Shown: positions 32,678-41,745, counted from the stretch's first letter. The stretch is 64,000 nt of DNA from Hymenobacter guriensis (GCF_015773195.1 NZ_JADWYK010000007.1:228352-292351), one strand, 5' to 3'. Notes: a model not told the origin generated them from the letters alone. Program-made: numbers and translations.

Positions 32678-33136
32678 ATGGCCAGATCACAAGCCACCTT
32701 CGGCAAGAAGGAAAATGAAAAAAAGCGCCTGAAAAAGCGCAACGATAAGGCTGACAAGAAAGAAGAGCGCCAGGCCAACGCCAAAAAAGGGCAGAACCTG
32801 GAAGACATGCTGGCCTATGTAGATGAGGATGGCAACATCACCGCTACGCCTCCGGACCCTACCAAGAAGAAAAAGGAAATCAAGGTAGAGGACATCCGCA
32901 TCAACGTGATGAAGCAGGAAGACATGGCCCCGGAAGACCCTATCCGCAAGGGTGTGGTGTCGTTCTTCAACGACTCCAAGGGCTACGGCTTCATCAAAGA
33001 CCAGCAGACGCAGGAAAGCATTTTCGTGCACGCCAACAACCTCATCAACCAGATCAAGGAAAGTGATAAGGTTTCGTTTGAGGTGGAAATGGGCCCGAAA
33101 GGTCCCGCTGCCGTGCGCGTGAAGCTGGAAAGCTAA
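32678..33136 (+). CDS. Cold-shock domain protein with a lysine-rich N-terminal extension
   Basis: A 152-residue protein. Residues 88-152 are a cold-shock domain with RNP1 K101-GYGFI-106 and RNP2 SIFVHA (114-119), which binds single-stranded RNA/DNA. The N-terminal 85 residues are highly charged, with KKENEKKRLKKRNDKADKKE and a second basic run TKKKKEIK, then an acidic stretch. This long form is typical for Bacteroidota, unlike the 65-70 residue CspA. It may act as an RNA chaperone with extra RNA contacts. Confidence 0.92.
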   Translation: MARSQATFGKKENEKKRLKKRNDKADKKEERQANAKKGQNLEDMLAYVDEDGNITATPPDPTKKKKEIKVEDIRINVMKQEDMAPEDPIRKGVVSFFNDSKGYGFIKDQQTQESIFVHANNLINQIKESDKVSFEVEMGPKGPAAVRVKLES

Positions 33137-33259
33137 GCCCTCTTGTTATCCGCTATAAGGACGCCTGCCGTACCGTGCTCTGCGCGGCCCGACAGGCGTT
33201 TTGGCATTTTTGTCGGGGTAGCTTGCTCGGTTCCGACGCTGCCCCCATACAACTCTCAT

Positions 33260-33267
33260 TAGCTTTG
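33260..33267 (+). promoter_or_regulatory. TAnnTTTG promoter element upstream of rlmF
   Basis: An exact TAGCTTTG match 52 bp before the rlmF start. No TTTG-like -33 element sits at the usual distance, so only the -7 element is supported. Confidence 0.4.
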
Positions 33268-33318
33268 CTGGCGGCCCGGCCCATTGGCGGGAAGCCGCTT
33301 TCCCTTTCTGCCTGCCCC

Positions 33319-34305
33319 ATGAGCCAATTGCCCCACGACCCCGCCCCCGAGAAAGAAGGCCTGCACCCCCGTAACCGCCACCGGGGCCAGTACGATTTTG
33401 CCCGGCTCAGTCAGGTGATGCCGGAGCTGGCGCCCTTCGTGGCCGTAAACCAGTACCAGACCACTACCATCGACTTTGCCAATCCCGCGGCGGTGAAGGC
33501 CCTGAACAAGGCTCTGCTCAAGCAGTTTTACAACGTGCCGAACTGGGATATTCCGGCCGGCTACCTCACGCCGCCCATTCCGGGTCGCGCCGACTACGTG
33601 CACTACGCTGCCGACCTGCTGGCCAGCGTAAACGAAGGCGTGGTGCCCACCGGCCGCATGGTACGGGTGCTGGACGTGGGCGTGGGGGCTAACTGCATCT
33701 ACCCCATCATCGGGCACCGGGAGTACGGCTGGAAGTTCGTGGGCTCCGATGTGGACCCGGCGGCCGTGCGCATGGCCCGGCAGATTGCGGCCAGCAACCC
33801 TTCCCTGGCGGGAGCCGTGGAAGTACGCCTCCAGCCCAAGTCCACGGATATCTTCAGCGGTATGGTGAAGCCCAACGAGTTTTTCGACCTGACATTGTGC
33901 AATCCGCCCTTCCACGGCTCCCCGGCCGAAGCCGAGGCGGCCGGCCAGCGCAAGGAGCGCAACCTGGGCACGGCCAGAACCGCTCCGTCCACTCCCAACT
34001 TCGGGGGGCAGTCGTCGGAGCTGTGGTACCCCGGCGGCGAGGCCACGTTTCTGTGGCGCATGGCCGAGGAAAGCGCCCTCAACCGCCACAACTTCTTCTG
34101 GTTTACCACGCTGGTATCGAAAAAGGAAACCCTGCCCGGCCTGTACAAGTCGCTGAAGAAGCTGCAGGCCACCGACGTGCGCACCATTCCCATGACGCAG
34201 GGCCACAAAATCAGCCGCCTCGTGGCCTGGACGTTCCTTGATGCAGAGCAGCAGCAAGCCTGGCGCACCAAGCGCTGGGGTGCCCAGCCGCCCTCGCAGG
34301 TATAA
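33319..34305 (+). CDS. rlmF: 23S rRNA (adenine(1618)-N6)-methyltransferase
   Basis: A 328-residue SAM-dependent methyltransferase of the RlmF/METTL16 group. It carries HPRNRHRGQYDFARL at the start, the SAM-binding VLDVGVGANCIYPIIG, the second acidic motif VGSDVDPAAVRMA, and the catalytic NPPF in LTLCNPPFHGSPAEA, which is typical for N6-adenine methylation. In E. coli it methylates A1618 of 23S rRNA. The frame is open to 33175; the ATG at 33319 fits the family and the promoter element. Confidence 0.93.
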   Translation: MSQLPHDPAPEKEGLHPRNRHRGQYDFARLSQVMPELAPFVAVNQYQTTTIDFANPAAVKALNKALLKQFYNVPNWDIPAGYLTPPIPGRADYVHYAADLLASVNEGVVPTGRMVRVLDVGVGANCIYPIIGHREYGWKFVGSDVDPAAVRMARQIAASNPSLAGAVEVRLQPKSTDIFSGMVKPNEFFDLTLCNPPFHGSPAEAEAAGQRKERNLGTARTAPSTPNFGGQSSELWYPGGEATFLWRMAEESALNRHNFFWFTTLVSKKETLPGLYKSLKKLQATDVRTIPMTQGHKISRLVAWTFLDAEQQQAWRTKRWGAQPPSQV

Positions 34306-34392
34306 AGGCGTGCACTGAGCAGTACGGCAGAACGAGGTGCTATGAACTGCGTGGCGGCTTATCTTCATCTTGTAACTCACATCATCAGGGGA

Positions 34393-34424
34393 TTGACGGA
34401 CAGGTGGCGCGTGGCGTACCTTTC
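34393..34424 (+). promoter_or_regulatory. Bacteroidota-type promoter of the DUF2156 gene
   Basis: TTG at 34393-34395 and TACCTTTC at 34417-34424 (seven of eight to TAnnTTTG) are 21 bases apart, which fits the usual -33/-7 spacing. The ATG of the next gene is 43 bp downstream. Confidence 0.5.
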
Positions 34425-34466
34425 GCTCTGCCGGGCGCCACCGCTACCAAGCGCCGGCAGCCTGCT

Positions 34467-35447
34467 ATGCTTCTTGCCGCTCCTGCCTCCCGCTTCGAAA
34501 CCCTGCGCCGGTGTGCTTCTGACCCCAATGCCTACGCCGCGCTGCAACCGAACCTGCGGTACTTCGACCACCCAGCCGGTTTCTTGGCTTATCGCCGCAC
34601 GCTGGCCGGCAACGTGGTGTTGGGCGACCCTATTGCCGGGCCCGCCGAGCGGACTGCTCTGTTGCAGGCCTTTCTGAAGCAGCATCCCAGAAGCATATTC
34701 GGGTATTTAAGTGAGGATGCCGCTGCAAACCTGGCGCAGGCTAGTGCGCGCCCCATGCGGTTTGTACGCATTGGCACGGAGCGCTGCCTGGATCTGACGT
34801 GCCCCCTAGCATTTTCGGCCTCTACACGGGGAGCCTTGAAAAAGGCCGGTAAAGCGCAGCTTAGTCTGGCGGAACGCAACCTGGCCGAGCTGAGTGCCGC
34901 CGAACGGGAGCAGCTGCAAGCCATTAACCAGGAGTTTATTCGGCTGTCACCAGCCCAGAAAGAAATTGGCTTTATTTCTCGCCTGCTTCAGTTCACGCAC
35001 GAGCCCGACGTACGTTTTTTCGTCATTCAGGCGGGGCCCGAGCGCACGCCGCTGGGATTTTGCGTGCTCGACCCCTGGTACCAGGATGGAGGGCTGAAGG
35101 GCTACCAGCTGCACCAGTTCCGGCTGCTGCCCACCAAAATCTGGGGCGTGTTTCTATCAGTAGTAGCCATGCTGGCTGGGCAGCTCCAGGCGGAAGGCTA
35201 CCAGTGCCTGTCGCTGGGCGGGTGCATCGGGCCTGCCAGCGGCAGTCAGCTGCTGCCTGCCTCATCGGTCTACGACTACTGCCGGGACGTAACGTTCCGC
35301 CTGATTGACCGCTACCACCCACTCACCAACCTCTCGAAAAGCAAGCACGAGTTTGCGGGCTTCGACATGCCCCGTTACCTGGCAGCGCCGCACCGCTTGC
35401 CGTTGCTGCCCCTGGCCCGGCTGGCGCGCGCCAACCATATTCTGTAG
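34467..35447 (+). CDS. DUF2156 / MprF-type aminoacyl-transferase domain protein
   Basis: A 326-residue soluble protein of the DUF2156 (LPG synthase C-terminal, tandem GNAT) family. Recognisable are FLAYRRTLAGNVVLGDPIAG, RFVRIGTERCLDL, LLQFTHEPDVRFFVIQAG and the late block YHPLTNLSKSKHEFAGFDMPRY, where the KxxF-like end is typical. Full MprF also has a flippase membrane domain, which is missing here. It may transfer an amino acid to a lipid or other acceptor; the substrate is not clear. The frame is open to 34404, but the ATG at 34467 fits the promoter and family start. Confidence 0.82.
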   Translation: MLLAAPASRFETLRRCASDPNAYAALQPNLRYFDHPAGFLAYRRTLAGNVVLGDPIAGPAERTALLQAFLKQHPRSIFGYLSEDAAANLAQASARPMRFVRIGTERCLDLTCPLAFSASTRGALKKAGKAQLSLAERNLAELSAAEREQLQAINQEFIRLSPAQKEIGFISRLLQFTHEPDVRFFVIQAGPERTPLGFCVLDPWYQDGGLKGYQLHQFRLLPTKIWGVFLSVVAMLAGQLQAEGYQCLSLGGCIGPASGSQLLPASSVYDYCRDVTFRLIDRYHPLTNLSKSKHEFAGFDMPRYLAAPHRLPLLPLARLARANHIL

Positions 35448-35470
35448 CATCATAGGCAGCTGTTTACAGG

Positions 35471-35517
35471 CAGGGCCCGATGGCCGAAGCCATACATGCT
35501 TCGGCCATCGGGCCCTG
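35471..35517. terminator. Strong bidirectional terminator
   Basis: A perfect 20-bp stem (35471-35490 with 35498-35517) with loop catacat, followed on plus by ATTTTGTT. It separates the DUF2156 gene from the convergent small membrane protein gene. Confidence 0.85.
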
Positions 35518-35536
35518 ATTTTGTTACGCCTTTGCC

Positions 35537-35767
35537 TTAAATGCTGGCGCCCTCGGTGGAGCTCAACGTCTCGCCGGTGTTGGCGTCTATGTCGGGAGCT
35601 GTAGTGAAGCTGCCGCGCCGGGCTGCGAGGTAGCCCAGACCCAGCGCGACCAGGGCAGAGCCGCCCACCACTTTCTGGGTGGTGCTGAGCTTCTTAATTG
35701 ACTTCACGGCCCCGGTAAACAGTGTTTTTTTCTTTTTGCCGGCTTTGGCTTTTTTCTTCTTGGTCAT
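35537..35767 (-). CDS. Small lysine-rich single-pass membrane protein, copy A
   Basis: A 76-residue protein. Residues 2-15 are almost all lysine (TKKKKAKAGKKKK), then KKLSTTQKVVGGSALVALGLGYLAA forms one membrane helix (about 29-50), and a short acidic tail ends in EGASI. The start was set at the ATG at 35767 because the upstream part (to 35806) has no conserved look. It is a paralogue of the next gene (35903-36310), sharing KLSTxQKxVGGxxLxAxGxxYL. Function unknown; the basic end would lie in the cytoplasm. Confidence 0.75.
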   Translation of the reverse strand: MTKKKKAKAGKKKKTLFTGAVKSIKKLSTTQKVVGGSALVALGLGYLAARRGSFTTAPDIDANTGETLSSTEGASI

Positions 35768-35902
35768 GGCTATTGCAGGTAAATGAACGAGACGGATGCA
35801 GTACAAAAAAGCAGGATACTGGTATCCGCAATTCGCCGGCTCAAGGTTGCCGCAAACGCAATTCTTAACATTGCCTTTGGCGAAGGCGAGTAAACCCGGC
35901 CG

Positions 35903-36310
35903 CTATAGGTCGTCGGGACTAGCGGCGGGTTTCTTGCCGAATTCGCCAGAAGCCTTGCTTGTTTTGGCGGATTTACGGCTTTTCCGGGGCGCTTCGGCCG
36001 GCACGGAAGCTGTTGCCGGCGTGGGCTTGGCGGCTGGCAGCGGGGGCGTTGCTTTAGCAGCAGGTTTCGGCTGCCACGGCAGGTTCAGGCCCGCCAGCAG
36101 GGAGTTGACACCGTCATCCTGCTTGGTCTTATCTAGGTAGAAATAGCCGGCGGCCAGCAATACCAGGCCGCCTACCAGCTTCTGGCCGGTGCTGAGCTTG
36201 GCAATTTCGTTCGTTACCTTCCGGTAGTTGCGGATGGAAAGAGCCGCCGCGTCAAACAGGTCCTCCGATACGGTGTCTTTCTTCGAGTGCTTCTTTTTGT
36301 GCTTGCCCAT
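35903..36310 (-). CDS. Small lysine-rich single-pass membrane protein, copy B
   Basis: A 135-residue protein starting MGKHKKKHSKKDTVSEDL. It has the same segment as copy A (AKLSTGQKLVGGLVLLAAGYFYLD, about 38-60) as its single membrane helix, then a Pro/Ala/Lys-rich tail of 75 residues that looks disordered. The frame is open to 36508, but the ATG at 36310 is the likely start. Its gene lies 135 bp upstream of copy A on the same strand. The pair probably arose by duplication. Function unknown. Confidence 0.75.
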   Translation of the reverse strand: MGKHKKKHSKKDTVSEDLFDAAALSIRNYRKVTNEIAKLSTGQKLVGGLVLLAAGYFYLDKTKQDDGVNSLLAGLNLPWQPKPAAKATPPLPAAKPTPATASVPAEAPRKSRKSAKTSKASGEFGKKPAASPDDL

Positions 36311-36548
36311 AGCGTGCCTAGTATAGCGAAACGACGGCGCCGCCGGCATCAACCGGCAGCATAACGTATTCGGCACCCAGGCTCGGAAGGTTTCCCCTTT
36401 TGCCAGCACCGAAATCAGCTGCTGCCCGGCATTGAAGCCCGAACGGACATTCCCGCTGCGTTTCGGCAACAGGCCTCTGCCGGCTGCTATAGGCGTGCTT
36501 CCGGGCAAAACCGTATTTTGGCTCCTGTTGTAGTGTTTATCCGGCGTT

Positions 36549-38207
36549 ATGCTTGCTGTATTCCTTCGTGCCCTGCTGGGTAGCCTGTTTTTCGTGTTCC
36601 TATCCGGCCCTATCCAGGCGCAAACCCCACTTTCCGAGGCGGACCTAAGCGCCTTTTACGACCAGCTCAACGCCTACCGCACGGAGCGCTACCAGCCCTT
36701 GCCTGACCTGGAGGCCATCCGGCTGCCTTCCACCTTTTCCGGGGCCGATTTGCAGGCCCTGCACCTGCGGGAGCGGCATATTGTGCGCGTCGATCTGGTG
36801 TATACAGCCTTCCGCCTGAACCCAACCTTCGACCAGCGCCAGCTCAACCTGAGCCGCATCCGCAACCTAGCGGCTGGGTTGCCGGGACTGCTCCAGGATG
36901 AGTCCATCACCTGGACGCTGGTAGAGCAAACCGGCTGCAACAGCCCCGCGGAGTGCCAGCCTTTCTTTCACGGTTTTGTGGTGTACGTGGCCCGACACGC
37001 CACTGCCGCCACCAGCCGCGCCGACCTCGACAGCCTCACGCGCAAGCTGCGCCTGCTGGATAAAAAGCTGGCGAAGAAAAAGGCTGCCCGCAAAAAGCAA
37101 GGCAAAAAGGTGGCCTGTAATCTGCCCTTTACCCAGGCCTCTACCCGCCAGATGGCCCGCCACCTGCGCCGGGCGTATCGGTGCCCCCAGCGCATCGGGC
37201 AGATCATCCGATTTGAAATGTCGGTGGACGAGCACGGCAAGACCAGGCAGGTGCGGGTGCAGCCTAACAGCAAGCTCACGTGCCCCGCGGAGCTGGAAGA
37301 AGCCATCCGCCAAAGCGTGTTATTTGCCTCGGGGTTCTACATTCACCGGCGCCAGTTTCCGTTTGAGGTGAAGGGTGCCGTGCGGCTGCCACTGGGGCCG
37401 TTTCAGCTGCTGGGCCGCCCCGATCTGGCCATTACCGACTTCTCCCTGTCCGACTCCGTGGCCCGCCTCTACCGCGTGTTTCTGAAAAAGAAAGGCAAGC
37501 GCGACTACTGTGAGGCCCGCATTACCCCGGCCGGAGAGCTGCTGGCCGACACCACGTCCCCTGAGCTGGTGCTGCCGCCCGATGCCAACGTGGTAGCCCG
37601 CGTGATGCAGCGCCACCCCGAGTGGAGCAAGGAAGTGGTGGTGACGGACGTGACCGGCAGCATGTTCCCTTACACCTACGACCTGCTGGCCTGGCTGCAG
37701 CTCAGCGCCCTCGAAGACAAGAAAACCTTCGTGTTCTTCAACGACGGCGACGACCAGCCCGACAAAACCAAGCACATCGGTAAAACCGGGGGCTTTTACT
37801 CCGTGAAAACCGACAGCTACGAGGCCATCAAGAACAAGCTGGTGGAAGCCATGAAGGCCGGCGGGGGTGGCGACGCGCCCGAAAACGACGCCGAAGCCCT
37901 GCTCCATGCCCAGCAGCTTACCTCCGACTCCACCGACCTCATCCTCATTGCCGACAACCACACCTTCCCTCGCGACACCCGACTGCTCAAAAACACCACC
38001 GCCCACGTGCGCATCATCCTGTGCGGCGTCCACGACTACATCAACCCCCGCTACCTGGCCCTGGCCCGCAAGCACGGCTTCAGCCTGCACACTATCGAAT
38101 CCGACCTGCTTGACCTGAGCAAGCTGCTGGAAGGCGAAACCATTACCATCCAGGGCCAGCTGTACCAGATAACCCGCGACGGATTCAAGCTGGTGCGCAA
38201 GACGTAG
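36549..38207 (+). CDS. Exported vWA-like protein with a TonB-like middle region
   Basis: A 552-residue exported protein with a signal peptide (1-24). Residues about 45-180 are an N-terminal domain that ends in a very basic helix (LLDKKLAKKKAARKKQGKK). Residues about 185-285 resemble a TonB C-terminal/energy-transducer fold (IIRFEMSVDEHGKTRQVRVQ, CPAELEEAIRQS). The C-terminal part (about 340-552) is vWA-like, with VVVTDVTGSMFPY (D367-V-T-G-S, a DxTxS form of the MIDAS) and NDGDDQPDKTKHIG, ILIADNHTFPRD. I know no described family with this order; function not assigned. Confidence 0.8.
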   Translation: MLAVFLRALLGSLFFVFLSGPIQAQTPLSEADLSAFYDQLNAYRTERYQPLPDLEAIRLPSTFSGADLQALHLRERHIVRVDLVYTAFRLNPTFDQRQLNLSRIRNLAAGLPGLLQDESITWTLVEQTGCNSPAECQPFFHGFVVYVARHATAATSRADLDSLTRKLRLLDKKLAKKKAARKKQGKKVACNLPFTQASTRQMARHLRRAYRCPQRIGQIIRFEMSVDEHGKTRQVRVQPNSKLTCPAELEEAIRQSVLFASGFYIHRRQFPFEVKGAVRLPLGPFQLLGRPDLAITDFSLSDSVARLYRVFLKKKGKRDYCEARITPAGELLADTTSPELVLPPDANVVARVMQRHPEWSKEVVVTDVTGSMFPYTYDLLAWLQLSALEDKKTFVFFNDGDDQPDKTKHIGKTGGFYSVKTDSYEAIKNKLVEAMKAGGGGDAPENDAEALLHAQQLTSDSTDLILIADNHTFPRDTRLLKNTTAHVRIILCGVHDYINPRYLALARKHGFSLHTIESDLLDLSKLLEGETITIQGQLYQITRDGFKLVRKT

Positions 38208-38365
38208 CGGGTTTCAACCCAACGACAGCTCCGATCCTAGCTGAAGCGTGACAGCACGTTCCGCTGCCCGGAGAAACAAAAGAGCCACGGAGCGGCGGCA
38301 TCGGAACCGGAACAACACCGAACCAAATGCCACCGCGCCGCGGCTGACTCTCTAACGGAAGCTTT

Positions 38366-39529
38366 CTAGCTGATGACGCGAAACAGCCGGTCCCAGCGGA
38401 TTTTGTGGAGCAAGTCGGCGTAGGGGTCGATGGACAGCCAGACGAAGACCGCCTTGCCCACGATATGATCTTCGGGGACGAAACCCCAGAAGCGCGAGTC
38501 CTCGGAGTTGTGGCGGTTGTCGCCCATCATGAAGTAGTAGTTCTGCTTGATGGTATAGCTGGTCAGCGGCCGGCCGTGCTGGTAGATCATGCCATTCTGC
38601 CAGCTGATGCCCTCATTGTGCTCGTACTGGGCCACAATGATGTAATACATGCCTGCATTGGCCGGTGTGAGGGCAACCGTCTGACCTTTGCGGGGCACCA
38701 CCAGCGGGCCGTAGTCGTCCAGCTGCCAGGTGGGCGGCTGATTGGTGGGAGCAGCGGTGGGATTGTGAAAGTCGGCCACGCCGGGAAATAGGCTAACGGC
38801 GTACGTAGGGATGGTGAGGCCCTGAGCGTAGGGCTGATGCCGGAAGTATTCGGCTACCTCGGCCGTACAGCTGATCAGGAAGCCGGATTTGCCCGTTTCC
38901 GGGTCGATAACGGCGCGGGGCACTCCATCCGGCTCGTTGTAATCCACCACGCCGTGTTCGTGCAGAGCCTGGCGGATGGCATCGTCGGGCGCGGCTACCT
39001 GCAGGAAATACGTATTCTGCATACGACCGGCGGGGTGGCTGGGCTGCCCGTTCAGCATCACCTGGCCCCGGCGGATTTCCAGCGTATCGCCCGCAATGGC
39101 CACGCAGCGCTTGATGAGGTGAGTGCGCATATCGGCGGGCCGGTCCTGCTCGTGGGGCACATGAAACACCACCACGTCGTTGCGCTGCACCGAGCTAAAC
39201 CCTGGCAGGCGAAAGGCCGGCAGCTGAATGGCCTCGGAGTAGCTTTTCAGCTCCGTTCCCCAGATGGTTTGATGCGTGAGCGGTACCTGCAGCGGCGTTT
39301 GGGGCGTGATGGGACCGTAGTGCAGCCGGCTCACAAACAGGTAGTCGCCCACCATCAGGGAGCTTTCCATGCTGGGCGTGGGAATGTGGTAAGCCTCCAC
39401 TGCCGACCATCGGATGAGCGTGGCTGCTACCACGGCAAACACCACGGCATCGCGCCATTCGCGGGCGGGGCTTTTGGGTAGGGGAGGCGTAGCGGAAGTG
39501 CCGCGGCGGCGGGAGTTAAAAAGGCTCAT
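38366..39529 (-). CDS. lepB: Signal peptidase I
   Basis: A 387-residue type I signal peptidase, which cuts signal peptides from exported proteins at the outer face of the inner membrane. One N-terminal membrane segment (about 27-42), then catalytic S53 in IPTPSMESSLMVGDYLFVS, general base K140 in HLIKRCVAIAGDTL, and the final MMGDNRHNSEDSRFWGFVP. A large insert between K140 and the final motif (about 100 residues more than in E. coli-like core alignments) is usual for Bacteroidota. Start set at 39529; the frame is open to 39628. Confidence 0.94.
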   Translation of the reverse strand: MSLFNSRRRGTSATPPLPKSPAREWRDAVVFAVVAATLIRWSAVEAYHIPTPSMESSLMVGDYLFVSRLHYGPITPQTPLQVPLTHQTIWGTELKSYSEAIQLPAFRLPGFSSVQRNDVVVFHVPHEQDRPADMRTHLIKRCVAIAGDTLEIRRGQVMLNGQPSHPAGRMQNTYFLQVAAPDDAIRQALHEHGVVDYNEPDGVPRAVIDPETGKSGFLISCTAEVAEYFRHQPYAQGLTIPTYAVSLFPGVADFHNPTAAPTNQPPTWQLDDYGPLVVPRKGQTVALTPANAGMYYIIVAQYEHNEGISWQNGMIYQHGRPLTSYTIKQNYYFMMGDNRHNSEDSRFWGFVPEDHIVGKAVFVWLSIDPYADLLHKIRWDRLFRVIS

Positions 39530-39666
39530 AGAAGTTGGTGTGAAGGTGAGGACGTGTCTTGTAGTGTGGAGTAGATGCGTCCGACAATACCAGCACAATG
39601 CCAATGCCCGGACGCAGCCGGTTCCCAACGCTGGCAGCCAGGCATATAGTATCTTGACAATAAACT

Positions 39667-39701
39667 AAAAGCGGCTGAAGCCACCGGGGCTTCAGCCGCT
39701 T
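39667..39701. terminator. Terminator of the AAAGCGGCTGAAG family
   Basis: A 14-bp perfect stem (aagcggctgaagcc, 39669-39682 with 39688-39701) with loop accgg, A-run before and T-rich after. It lies between the YdeI-type gene and lepB, both on minus, and so ends the YdeI-type gene. Confidence 0.85.
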
Positions 39702-39733
39702 GGAGGCTTCTCTTTCTGCTATTTCACTCAAGC

Positions 39734-40321
39734 CTACTCCCGGTCGAAGTTGGCGCGCTTGTTCAAGGCGGCCAGCCGCACGGTTTCGGCTATGCGCCGG
39801 GCGCGGGTAGCTGGCTGCTTGGCGCCCAGTACCCACATCAACAGCATTTTGCGGGCCGTGGGCGAAAAGGCCGCAAAGTGGCGAGCCGCATCGGCGTTGG
39901 CAGCCAGGGCCGCGGCCAGGTCGTCGGGCACGGTACCGGCTTCGGCGGCGTCAAGGCTTTCCCAGGCGCCGTTTTGCCTGGCGCGGGCAATGGCAGCCAG
40001 GCCGGCGGGCATCAGTTGCCCGGCTTCTTCCAGCCGCACCAGCCGCTCTTTATTTACTTTGCTCCAGCCGCTTTTGGGCTTGCGGGGCGTGAACAGCAGC
40101 TGCGACCGGTCGGCGTCGAGCTTGCGCGGGTGCGAGTCGATCCAGCCAAAGCACAGGGCCTCCTCCACTGCTTCCGGGTAGGTTACGCTGGGCTGGCCGG
40201 TGTGCTTTTTGAAATACACGAGCCACACGCCGGGGCTGCTGGCGTGGTGGTCGGCCAGCCACTGCCGCCACTCGGCGCGGCTGGCGGGCTGGGCCTGGGC
40301 GTAGGTATCGGTGCGGGGCAT
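39734..40321 (-). CDS. YdeI/OmpD-associated family protein
   Basis: A 195-residue soluble protein with the family blocks WRQWLADHHASSPGVWLVYFKK, YPEAVEEALCFGWIDSHPRK, FTPRKPKSGWSKVNKERL and the C-terminal HFAAFSPTARKMLLMWV...AKQPATRARRIAETV. YdeI relatives were linked to antimicrobial-peptide resistance and OmpD in Salmonella, but most members are of unknown function. The gene is followed by the recurring terminator. It begins 57 bp from the end of an upstream membrane-protein gene on the same strand. Confidence 0.9.
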   Translation of the reverse strand: MPRTDTYAQAQPASRAEWRQWLADHHASSPGVWLVYFKKHTGQPSVTYPEAVEEALCFGWIDSHPRKLDADRSQLLFTPRKPKSGWSKVNKERLVRLEEAGQLMPAGLAAIARARQNGAWESLDAAEAGTVPDDLAAALAANADAARHFAAFSPTARKMLLMWVLGAKQPATRARRIAETVRLAALNKRANFDRE

Positions 40322-40377
40322 AGAAGCGGGGAGGAAAGAGTAACTCTTGGTATTCGCGATGAGAATGGCCCGGACAC

Positions 40378-41580
40378 CTACTCTGTCTTCCAGAACGGTA
40401 TGACAGAGTGCCGGCTACTGTCTCCTTTGCTGTGGAGCAGCAGGCGGTGAGGGCCGACCTTCAGCTTTTGCACTGAAACCATAGCCGTAATGCCCATTTG
40501 GTCGTTGGCTTGGTTGTAAGTAGGATACCAGGCTACATCCTGGCGCAACGTATCGTCGATGCTGATTAGCACCAAATCAGACAGGTATTTCGCGGAGTCC
40601 GACTTAAGCATATCGGCGTCGTATTGCTTGCGGTATACCAGAAATACCTCCAGAAAGGGCTTATCAACAAACTTGGACGGAATGGATGGTCCCCGCTGAA
40701 GTTGCCCGTTCATTTCGTCCCGATAATTGCCGTATTGCAGGGCCGGCCCCGGTGCCAGCGCATTGCGATAGTCGCGCCGGTCCAGCACGTTGCGCAGATG
40801 CAAATCCTGGTAGATTACGGCGTAGCTGTAAATGAGCGCCACCGCCATAAAGACCGTCAGCCACCCTGCCATGCGCCAGCGCGACACGCGCGAGACAAAC
40901 AGCCACAGCGTCGGCTGTAGCAGCACGCGCAGACTCACGCGGTCAAATAGCCAGAACACCGGAAACAAAAGCCACGCTATCCCCCAGGTTCGCCGCAACG
41001 CGCCAAACAGGAGCAGGTCCAGGATGTACACCATCAGCAGGATGAGGAATCCTTCGCCGTACCAATCATACCAGCCGTCAGGCCCTGATGAGGCAAACAG
41101 GGAAGGCAACGTTCCCAGCACAACTACGGTCAGCATCAGCCCCCCGAGCAGCAGGGTACTGATAATGGCCAAGAACATAACCGTGGCGCATAGCCTGTTG
41201 AGCTTTAGCAGCAGCTCATAAAAATACGAGCCACTGGGAGCTACCGCCCGAAAAGGCCGCCGCCACCGCACCCGCGCCAGCGCTGCGCCCTGAGGGAAAA
41301 GGTAAGTGACGCATACCAGCGCAACCCAGAATGACCGCAACAACAGGTGCAGACCGAAGCTCAACGTCAGCACTTGTATGGCCAACACCCCAAACAGCAG
41401 GAAAAAATCAGTACCCGGTAACCAGGCCGTGGTCTTCAGCGACTGTACCTGAGTTACGAAAAAGCCGGCTCCCTGAATCAGAGTAAAAATAGCGCCACCC
41501 GAAATCAGGAACTCCAACTCCCAGGACCTTTCCTGCAAGTCCTGAATCCATTGGGGGGCAGTAGTTGGGGTGTCTTCCAT
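40378..41580 (-). CDS. Multi-spanning membrane protein of unknown function
   Basis: A 400-residue protein with about seven membrane segments between residues 25 and 270 (among them FFLLFGVLAIQVLTLSFGLHLLL, VMFLAIISTLLLGGLMLTVVVLG and WLTVFMAVALIYSYAVIY, each given in part of its length), followed by a soluble C-terminal domain of about 130 residues ending FWKTE. GC content is a little lower than its neighbours. I do not recognise the family. The soluble end holds charged beta-type sequence (VFLVYRKQYDADMLKSDSAK). It lies upstream of the YdeI-type gene on the same strand. Confidence 0.8.
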   Translation of the reverse strand: MEDTPTTAPQWIQDLQERSWELEFLISGGAIFTLIQGAGFFVTQVQSLKTTAWLPGTDFFLLFGVLAIQVLTLSFGLHLLLRSFWVALVCVTYLFPQGAALARVRWRRPFRAVAPSGSYFYELLLKLNRLCATVMFLAIISTLLLGGLMLTVVVLGTLPSLFASSGPDGWYDWYGEGFLILLMVYILDLLLFGALRRTWGIAWLLFPVFWLFDRVSLRVLLQPTLWLFVSRVSRWRMAGWLTVFMAVALIYSYAVIYQDLHLRNVLDRRDYRNALAPGPALQYGNYRDEMNGQLQRGPSIPSKFVDKPFLEVFLVYRKQYDADMLKSDSAKYLSDLVLISIDDTLRQDVAWYPTYNQANDQMGITAMVSVQKLKVGPHRLLLHSKGDSSRHSVIPFWKTE

Positions 41581-41745
41581 TAGAGTTCGAAGATATCAAC
41601 CCAGCGTAAAATACCGTGCAAACAGGTAGTAGATACTCATCTATTTCATCCTGCACTATATAACCAGACTGAGCAGTTCTCCCTAACTTTAGCAACGAGG
41701 CAGCTGCTGTGGCCGCCCTCTTCCACCTCATTCAATTTGCTGCCG

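Noticed and set aside
33259..34380. Open frame of 373 codons on minus
   Set aside because: Antisense to rlmF; Gly/Val/His-rich shadow without domain motifs.
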